DNA of 64,000 bases from Lasiosphaeria ovina (lineage: Eukaryota > Ascomycota > Sordariomycetes > Sordariales > Lasiosphaeriaceae). How positions within the stretch are numbered: the first letter of the stretch is position 1; each line of letters opens with the position of its first letter. The position numbers and the translations under genes were made by a program. The notes under the pieces were generated by a model. That model was not told where the DNA came from and made no database searches. It saw only the letters and a list, made by a program, of their open reading frames with translations. Where the stretch lies: contig JAULSN010000004.1 in NCBI GenBank assembly GCA_033439765.1, forward strand, positions 2,428,001 to 2,492,000, in the 5' to 3' direction. Of this stretch, positions 55,291 through 64,000 are shown in pieces.

Positions 55291-58200
55291 CCGCCGAAAA
55301 TGGAAGCATGCGCCAGCCAAATTCGGCGGCCAGAACACCGCTTTCTCTGTTTATGGAGTATTAAAACAAATACGCGCCATCCTGCTTCCTTTCCCTTTCG
55401 CCAGGTATTCTGTGGTAGACTGTATCTTCATATTCATCTGTATCTGAGTCCTAGTCTAGATTCTATCGAAAAAAAGGAATAGTGACTAATTTTCTATTTA
55501 TATTTGGCTCTACCCTTTCTTGCGGTGTCGGAGGTGATGCTCGCTTCCGTTGTGCCCATCTAGTACTCTACCACATGCCATTAGATTGAACCACTGTTTC
55601 CTTGACTGATCTTGGTCTTTTGGGTGAGCGTTCCTGTCTGGTTTGTGTCCTTGTCATACTATGCCAGCAGGATTGCCACGCTTTTAAGTCGTACATGGGA
55701 ATTTCTAGCGGTATCACGGCCGGTTACCTACCTAGGTCATGCAGGAACCAAGTTGACCAGTGGTTGGATATATACCGTGCTGTCTCGGTGGTGTGAGCGA
55801 TGACAGCGAGGGCAGAGACTAGTTTAGCACAGCCAGAGACCGCGTTTACTTGCTCTCCCATGCTCGTATTTGACGAAGGGGATGCCTGGAAGCTACATAG
55901 AAACGGGAAAGGCCACCTTAGACCACGATTCGGATCTGCCCCTGGAGGAAAAGGTTAGATAGGTACCTAGGTAGTGTTATGGCTACAATATCCGCACGAG
56001 CCCGAGCTGAAAAGTATAACCCGCCCTTGTATGCGTTAGCCGGCGCTGTTTTCTCGCTAGAGACCTTCTCGGGACCAACGACTAGGTCTAGGCACCGGGG
56101 GGTAGGCCCAGAGACCTATACAATAGGCAGGTGCCTACTGGTAAAACTTTGACCAAGCAAGGTACCACAACACCAAACTCGTGGCACACGTGGCTCTTCC
56201 TCCTCTCGCACGACTCACGAGGGGGCGTAGGGGCCTTCTGGAAGCCAGCTGACAAGGTGTTTGTCTCATATATTCCGGTGTCGAGTATAGCATGTCTCGG
56301 GGCTGCATCTCGGGGCTGCGTTTCGGGATCTCGTCTCATGTGCTTCGGAATTAGTGAGCGTGGGGGTAGACATCGGTGGACATCGGGCATGTGTCTTGTT
56401 GTAGTTTGCATGTCTTATTTCTCGGCCCTCGCCGTCTATCCATGCCTTTCGTCCATATCCCAGTAAACTCGGTGACTTCCTTCCGGCGAGTCTTCCACTG
56501 TCAAGCCATGGCCCGGAACTTCTTGGTAAATACTTCGGAAACTGGGCCACATGGTTCTACAAATTTGTCCGAGAAAATGAAGACAGTGATAGTTGAGCCA
56601 TATACAAAGGATGAAAGACAGAGACCTAGGCAACCTCGCCCAGTATCAAGGAAGAACCTGCCTAGTATATGGTGTGGTTACTGGGCAGTTTGCACAATAT
56701 ATTCCACAGTTTTGCGTTTAGGGTTGTCGACTCGAGAAAACGAGAGTTTTCACTTGGCTATATAATCCACCGTATGCGAAGAAAGCTAGGGGCATTTCGG
56801 AGATTCTTAACAGTCGGGTTCTCTCAACATTCGAACAGTCTTGATTAGGGGCATATATACCTAGGCACATCCTATTCGCTACGTTTCCAAGGCAAGCAGA
56901 CTTCGGCTCCCCTTCAGGGATGACATTCGGAGCAACTATCAAAATGCTGCTTCTCCCACTGTCGGAAATTAACAATTAAATAGACAACCTCCTTTCCTCG
57001 ACTTTTGAGATCATACCAACCTCTTGTCCCGCTCTGGCCACATGAAAAGCAGCAGAGAGAAAATAGAACCTAATTATGAGGCCTTGAATGTCTGAACCAC
57101 AGCTGAATAGTTTATCACGGAACATGTAGACAGAAGGCGCCCAAGCACCATTTGCCGCGACATCGCCATCCAACCATGCTCTCAAAGTGAAGGGACACTT
57201 AAAACTTACATTGCCACACACAATCCTACCTGAGGTAGACAAGCTATATTGCCTGCGGCCCAGACCACCAGATCCTGCCAGAAAACATGGGGCAACAAGG
57301 CGTGTACACATTGCCAAAGCTGGTCTCGTTACCCGCCAAGAATGGGTCACGCTGATATTTTGCAACCGTATATGACTGAGCTGGCATGGCAGGACAGCCG
57401 GATCTATGTATGTGGGAAACTGGGCAGCAGCAGTGTATATAGTACCGTGTTTGCCTATCTATCTACCCTCGCTCTCTGGCTCTCTCACTCTCTCACCCAC
57501 ACTCTTTCTGTCACTCACTCCCCCAACTATCTGACACACTCACCCTCACCCTCACACTCTCTCACAAACTCTCTCACACCCTCTCTCACACACACTCACA
57601 TATCCTCTCTGTCTAAGCGTACACACCGACAGATACTTGTATCGCCCTGCAGCGCACACATACACACACGCGCGCACGCGCGCGCGGTTCAGCACACCTC
57701 GGGCCCCTTCAGAAAAGAACCATAATCCAAGATATCAAGAGTGTACATACAAGCAATACCTCGGCAATCCAGACCCAAAAACGACCCAACTACACAACAC
57801 ACGCCCCAACTATATTTCCAGACAGTCGCCCAGATACAAGGGCTCGTAGCCACAGGTTGGGGATGGCGACAAAAGCACTTAGCAGACCTCGCCCAGGCAG
57901 GCATTACTGGCTAAGTTGGAACGACCCCTTCCCAGGCCATCCAGGAACCCAAGCAACAACAACAAACGACATATACAACAAACAACACATGCATAATCCA
58001 ACAGCGTTGCCAAGTAGTAATAACATCATCTCTATATTCACTTGATATAAATCACATGTAACATGGCTAAGTGAGTCAAGCTGTAGCTTGTTGCTCAAGT
58101 ATCTCATCCCAACCGGCCCCGTCGACCGCTCACGGTACCCACAAACAAACAAAAAAGAACGCCAAACCGAGTCCTTCTGTTGAGGCTCGTATCCTGTTCC

Positions 58201-58390
58201 GACACCATCTCCAAAAAGTTTAAATATAGAATCGGCTCCCGGCCAATTTCCGGCCCAGAGCGTCAGTATACCCAGAAGAAAGTTAAGACAAATCAAAACT
58301 AGATGTCAAGGTAAAATAGACAAAAAGAGATGCCACAGTAAAATGGGCGGAGTATCATGGTAAAAAGTAAATCATCATAGATGGCACCGC
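55291..58390. other. Intergenic region with CT/CA-rich tract
   Basis: About 3.1 kb, no supported gene. A degenerate CTCT/CACTCT tract fills 57465-57600 and continues as CA/CG dinucleotides to about 57690 (CACACGCGCGCACGCGCGCG). The right end is the 3' flank of the Opy2 gene. Confidence 0.5.
57465..57600. repeat. Degenerate CTCACTCT low-complexity tract
   Basis: Mixed CTCT, CTCACT and CACACT units over about 135 bases on the plus strand, followed by an alternating CA/CG purine-pyrimidine stretch (57658-57688) of a kind able to adopt Z-DNA. Confidence 0.8.
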
Positions 58391-59742
58391 TCAGTCCTGC
58401 GTGGCATTCTCGTCGCCAAAAGGACTTCGTTCTCTCCCCTTGAGCACGCTTGGCGACTCCTTTTGCGAGTCCCTCTGTGAAGCCCGCCGCGTTGCCTCCT
58501 CGATCACGGCACTGAGACTTGTCGTGCTTTGGCTTGCTGACCGCTCTGGAGGATCCCTGAAAGGCCCTTGATCCGAGGCCGGCGAGTCAATGATGATAGT
58601 GGCGGCATTGGAGTCGCGGACAGTTGAAGACTCGCTGGGTGACGATACGGTTTCCTCGGCTATTCTCGGTCTGCCCAACGTCGACTTCTTTACACTCCCC
58701 ACACGGACGACCATGGCGCGTGCAGGGGTAGCGGTATGGGCGCTGGCGTTGTTCAAAAACGTCGAACCCACACTGAATGTGCTGTTTGCGGGGCTCGGAG
58801 GTCGAATAAGGTTGTTGTACTTGTCGTAGTCGACGGCTGGGACTGGAGGAGTCGAGCTGCCATTCGAGCCGTTCGAGTGAGCAGACCTCACACTGACCAT
58901 GGCAGGCCTGGCCATCATACCGGTCTGGGCTGGAGCGACGATGACAGCATTCTTGCCATAAATAGTTGACGCAACACTGGACCGCGGCGCGTAGGACGTC
59001 CGAGCAAACGAGGTACGGTCCGTGTAAGCAGAGAGACCAGAGTATGTAGAGTCGCGCAGGCCGCCGGGGACGAAAAAGTGTTGGTCTTCTGTCGCAGCAG
59101 GACTGTTTGCTTGTGATATGGCGATCGGGATGGGCGGTACTGGGGGAACGAGGAGTGTAGGCGATGTGTTGGCCGCACGGTTGGTGACGCCGGGGATGTA
59201 TGCGATCTGGATAATGTTGGAAGCCCGCGTGAGGACAGTCGATGCTATCGACTGAACGGTATGTGTAGAAGTGCGGTTGTCGCGGCGCGGGGCAGCTTCA
59301 ATCTCAGGAACTTTGACGTTTTCTTCCACCCACACCTCCTGCTCAATCGGCTGCCGCCTCGTCCTGACACAGAACCTCCAGACTAGATATGTAACGGCAG
59401 CGATGGCAACGAGGCCGCCAATGGCGCCTCCTGCGATCGCACCCACATTGGTGCTAGAACTGCCCGACGATTGATTAACCAGGCTGGAGGCGGGGAGCGG
59501 AGAGCAGGTCGCCCATGGGCATTCGAGACGGTTTGTGGGATAGATGAATTGACATTGTGATACGGTCGTGTCGCAAGCAGGGCAGACGAGCTTTGAGTCC
59601 TGACATTTGACGTGAGTGTCGCGTTTTAAGAACTCGCGTGTCGTCCTCGTCGCTGCATTCAGAGACACATTAGAGGTTATTCAGCCAACATTACGATTCA
59701 GTCCGATAGCTTACCCTTCAGATTGCCCACCGTGCCTGACAT
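58391..59742 (-). CDS. OPY2: Opy2-type membrane anchor protein (Ste50-binding MAPK adaptor)
   Basis: Two exons on the minus strand: 59742-59715 (28 nt, MSGTVGNLK) and 59652-58391, 429 residues; intron 59714-59653 has donor GTAAGC and acceptor ATGCAG. A Cys-rich extracellular stretch (Cys26, 33, 36, 43, 54, 59; pattern CxxxxxxCxxC...C...C...C) is followed by a Ser-rich spacer and one membrane helix (NVGAIAGGAIGGLVAIAAVTYLVWRF, about 78-102) with a basic stop-transfer RTRR. The long cytosolic tail carries Ser/Pro-rich text and a conserved-looking C-terminal STTSLSAVIEEATRRASQR...ERSPFGDEN. In yeast, Opy2 anchors Ste50/Ste11 to the membrane for the HOG and filamentation MAPK pathways. Fewer cysteines than the usual eight are visible, so the domain is a variant. 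No cleavable signal peptide is seen, as in other Opy2 proteins. Confidence 0.8.
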
Positions 59743-62700
59743 GATGAAAGGATGATTCCGGTTGGAATCGCGACTGTGAATTGAGATGCTGACTGCCGTG
59801 CGGATCCTCGAGACGGACAACCTTGCAACCGAGCCGGGACCATTCACTCGCGATGTCGATCAGTTTTCGCTTGGGGTTGAAACGGCTGGGATGGGGATTC
59901 GACGGCTCGCAAGCTGTCGAAGATTCGATCTACTTTGTACACGTATTTCGGATCGATACTGCGACCTTGGCTGATGTTCAAACGGTTATGAGAGCTGGGC
60001 CGCGGAGGGATGCGAGACAATCGGACAGGAGATGACTCCGAAGGGTGAGATAGCACACACAAAGGCCGGAACCAGGAAACGAGTGACTGGGAGGCTAGTT
60101 CGAGAAGGTTACGCTGCGGATTGTTCAAACCATTCTCAGAAGTGAATCTGATGGATCGGTCCTCTAGCGATACCGCAAGGACGGCGAGAAGATGAGTGAT
60201 CGCGGCTGTCGTTGATTGAGTCGGCCGAGATCGACATGGAGACAGCGGTGATGGCGAAAGCTGGAAGAGGGAAGCCTCGAAAGAGGGTTGGAAGGCGGGC
60301 GGGCAGGCGGGCAATTCAGGGCCAGGTCGGTCCTCCCCCCCCCCCCCAGTCTCGTCCCACTCCCCAGGCTCAATTTACGGAAGGGGCCAGTTGGGGCAGC
60401 AGAGCCACAAGGCAGAGGTGGGACACAGTGCCACACGGTGACAAAGGACCCCAAATCAGGGCCCCGCGGCCGCCTCTTGCGCCATTTGCGTGCCATCCGG
60501 TAGCTAAGCGAAACATATTGGAGCCCCAAGTTTGCATCTGATTCGTCCGATCAGTGAAGCCTGGCCGCCCCCTGTGGCTCCCTTCGCTCGTGGGCACTGT
60601 GCGGCTCGATAGTGGTTCCCGCAAGCCGTTAGTGCTCCATTTCCCCTCCCTGGGCAAACTGGGGTAGACCTACTATGTAATAAATTTCCCGCCTGCGATG
60701 GCGACAATCTGGACCGCATCTACCGCCTCATGCATCGGCTTTACGTCTCTGCCATTCGAAACCGTCCGAGATGACCTCAGATGGCTACGTATTGACTGGC
60801 TTTCACTGTTCGTTTGCGCCGTTTGTTTTTCAAGTCATTGTGCTCCTTACGTGAGATGTGGCACGGCTGAGGGGATGAAGGTGGGCGACCGAGCTGAACG
60901 GGCGGTTTCTTTGAGGGTGGGTTACCTGGGAAGCTGGTAGGCTGGCAAGCTTGGGAGAGTCTGCCCAGCTTCTTGGCTTCTCCTTGGCTTCTACTCAGCG
61001 GTTATTGGTATAATTGCTGCACGAGGCGGCTCTTTGTTAGGCAATCGACATGCGTGCATACATAATATTGTACACTTGAATGCATATATAGTATCAGTTC
61101 AGCAGTCCAGTTAGGTGCATAGTATTCTCGCTGGCACTGCAGATCCGTTCCAATGCAATGGATGCTGTGTCCAAACCTCTAAATCATCAAATGCCGGAGA
61201 ATCGAGGTTTCTGGCAACCTTTCAGATCTCTCTGCCAGGGTCCACGGAATCTTGTTCGTCTGATATTCTCTCCCAACGATCTCGAAATCGTAAAATTTAA
61301 TCTGGATCCAACGGTTGCGATACCTGTGCCAGCTTGGCAGTCGTCCTTGCCGGCGTTTATCTCACCTTGGTGTAGGGGGGCTTGCTCAGCGTGTCATACC
61401 GTGCCGCAACAGTACGGATTCTGCTCACCTTGTTCCACTTCGTATTTCTACACTCTTACCTAAAAGACTAAAACGGATCTGCCGTAAGACGTGCCGTGGA
61501 GGTTGGCTTGATTCCCGGAATTAGCTGTGCCAAGCTTATGTATTCTCCTTTTGAATCGGACTTTGTCAGGAAAACTTGCCGCAGGTGTAAACAGCAGCCT
61601 TGGATTTGATGGCTGTGGAGTTGGTTGGTGTTAGATAGGAATGGGAGACCCCCAACACGACATGGCTAGCATCATGGTCAGAAATAAGGCGCTACGGAGT
61701 ACGCGTGAAGCCTTCAGACGTGCTCGGACCGCGGCAAAGCAAACTAGAGCTAGACACCTAGTCGAGGTGAGGGTGAAGCGTCCATGTTTGCTTCCTCTTG
61801 GATCTGGAACCGGGAGCACTATAATTGAGCATGTTGGACGGTAATTGAATGCGAGCGCTCCATAGTGGGTTGTATAGCCGGATCGTTATTAGGGTCTTTG
61901 CAAGTCTCAATGACGGAGGTGTGTTGCGGAGCTATAGCCCGAGTTCTAAGGAAGACTACGTAATAAACATTCCGTATGTCACGTCACTTCAAATTCTGGA
62001 AGGTAGATCACCACAGAAAACAGGAACTCTTCAGCCGAAAGAGCCCTATTGGTCAACACAAAGACGTCGAATTATTCAACGCGTTTCTTGAGCCCCTGGT
62101 CCTGGTTTCCGAACACGCCTGGTTTTCAGTGTTGTAGATGGCCGCTGGTCCCTAGTTCCAACAAGATCAAGACAGAGACAGTTCCACATTGCTTTGGCGC
62201 CAACCATCCTGTGAAGCCTCAAGCATCGACCCAAGCCCCGGACTGTTTCTGCAGGAGCTTTGCAGGGTCAGTTGGAACATGGCTCGCCTCATTCCGTGTA
62301 ACCACGTTGGCAAAGCGCATTTTGGGTCCGCGGACAGGATCCGGAAGCGGAACAAACCCTACATGTAAGCAGAAATCGAACGGACCGCAGACTAAGGAGC
62401 CGGCTATGGCACACCGCCCGCGGTCGAGTCCAAGGCCAGTCACTGCCGAGAAGGAACATTTGAGAGGTTGTCGAAGTTGGCACCAGTCGCTTCCCCCTCG
62501 CTTTTGGGGACATAGGACAAGCAAGACATCATTGTCGTTCTCATTGGCTGGAGTCTGACATGGAAAGCCCTCTGCGCTGGCGAGAAGGATAGGAATGGAC
62601 GGTTTAGTCCCGAATAAAAATAAGCTTCTTTTTCATCAGCACCGAGTGTCTCTGTGGAAGAGTGAAAGAGAGGGCGGGAGCAAGATGGAGAGAGGCTCAT

Positions 62701-64000
62701 CGACGGCGGGCGCCCGCAGTCTCTTTTGTACAGCCACTTATTGGGCTGGGGGCTATAGGACCAGCAAAGATCTTGGCGGCTGGAGGATCGGACGGATTCG
62801 CGAAACAAACAAACAACTGTTGAAACAAAGGCTCGGATTCGGGCAGGCGTATTTGAGAGTCCGAAGGGACGTGGCCGGGGCCCGCTTGAAGAACCGGGAG
62901 TGCACAGATGAGGCTTCCGTGGCCACGGTCGAGGCCGATTGCCGGATTGGGCACAAGTATGCCAAGGCATGAACAACCGGACCGCCATCGGCGAGCTGTC
63001 CGCTGTCAATACGGAGCAGCCGCCTCGGTATCCATAGCTGCTAAATATCGAGCAGCTCTATAGCGGCACTTGAGACTCGACTGAGGTAACGTTGACAATA
63101 TACGAATTGAAAATGGTGACTACTAATAAACGGAAGCAGCCGAACACGCGATATCTCCTCAGCCTAAAATTATCGTTCGCGAACGAAACCAATGCGATCA
63201 ATGAGAGGATAGACACCGGATTTGGCGAAATTCGTGTTGAACAGGAAGTGGAAGCGCAGTTGCTCCGCCTCAGTGGCGCAAAGTTTTAGTTGACGTTTAG
63301 TGGGACGTTCAGGGACAAAGGCCGCCCCGAACGACCCTCTTCTATTTTTGGTTGGCGCTCCCCGGGCACTCCACGCAGATCTATGCGGGTCTTGAAAAAA
63401 TTGACGATGGACTGCAGCTGATCGCCGTGGGCAACAATGGAATGGCGAGATTCGAATCTTCACACTAACAGGGCGGTTGCCATTACAACGTGTGGCTAGC
63501 CGACTACGAGAAACTGTCCCATGCAAAATAAAGATCTATTGTCTGGGGAACGAGAACGCGATGCCCGAACTGCGTAAGCACAGCATGCGCTGTCGCACAC
63601 CGTCGTCTGATCTGATTCGACGTTCTCGCCACTGCTGCATTGAAAAACAAAATCCCTTGAATTCGCGTCGCTGCAGATCTTAAAAAGCCGGGATGCTCGG
63701 CTTTAGTACGCGCGGTTTGTGTGTGTCATTGGGTGACGGCCGGCGCCAGCTGGAGAGGCTCTTGACAAGAGAGGAGCCTCCGTGCGGATCTGGATGGGGT
63801 TTGGACTTGCTCGTGTTTCAGGAGTTGATTAATATGGCTTCAGGTTCCGTCGAGAATATAGTGCCCAAAAGACAGGCGACAAGCGGCAGCAGCTTTCAGG
63901 GCCGAGTCCGGGAGTGTCGCCTCCCGTTCTGCGCCGCCCGCTGATTCTCCGCCTCTTTTGCTTTTAACATTGATTTTTGTTCTTATTTTCGTGGTCGCCA
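59743..64000. other. Gene-poor right end
   Basis: About 4.3 kb with no supported gene. The first 600 bases should hold the Opy2 promoter. A C13 run lies at 60335-60347 and a TACGGAGTA nonamer at 61694-61702. Frames at 62049-62558, 62440-63009 and 63693-63944 are short and without recognisable motifs. Confidence 0.5.

Overview
The window looks like genomic DNA of a filamentous ascomycete, most likely a Sordariomycete. Genes are split by short introns (52-179 nt in the intact genes) with GTRNGT donors, GCTAAC or CTGAC branch sites and CAG/TAG acceptors. The genes are spaced by kilobases, and the recognisable proteins are fungal orthologues: Ies4, Gid1/Vid30, ApsA/Num1, Ras-2 and Opy2. All assignments come from reading the sequence; nothing was searched.

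Layout. 0-1.3 kb: a secreted low-complexity protein running off the left edge (-). 3.7-4.6 kb: INO80 subunit Ies4 (+). 6.6-9.6 kb: GID E3-ligase scaffold Gid1/RanBPM (+), six exons, one of which is followed by a GC-AG intron. 11.5-12.5 kb: OTU deubiquitinase (+), convergent with a TPMT-like methyltransferase (-, 12.75-13.84 kb). 14.9-15.8 kb: an RhlG-like short-chain dehydrogenase (+). 16.7-16.9 kb: a 72-residue protein (-). 20.5-21.6 kb: a mitochondrial SAM-complex metaxin (+). 34.5-38.6 kb: cortical nuclear-migration protein ApsA (+). 39.6-41.5 kb: a five-exon, six-helix membrane protein (-). 42.7-43.5 kb: a type II 2-haloacid dehalogenase (+). 48.7-49.6 kb: ras-2 (+). 58.4-59.7 kb: Opy2-type membrane anchor (-).

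Between 22 and 28.6 kb lies a block of wrecked genes: a GH55 glucanase with stops, frameshifts and a large internal deletion; a zinc-peptidase piece without its N-terminus; a short acidic-tailed ORF interrupted only by TAG/TGA stops; and a decayed DUF3435 tyrosine recombinase, the family that includes Starship 'captains'. A second relic with TAG stops lies at 54.6-55.3 kb. Several of the stops are what C-to-T change of CAG, CAA or CGA would give, as repeat-induced point mutation does.

The genes do not form a pathway or a biosynthetic cluster. They are housekeeping and signalling genes (chromatin remodelling, ubiquitin, Ras/MAPK, nuclear positioning, mitochondrial import) separated by long gene-poor stretches (28.6-34.5, 43.5-48.7, 49.6-54.6, 55.3-58.4 and 59.7-64 kb) in which I see only microsatellites and short chance ORFs. 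No tRNA, rRNA, CRISPR or intact transposon was recognised.
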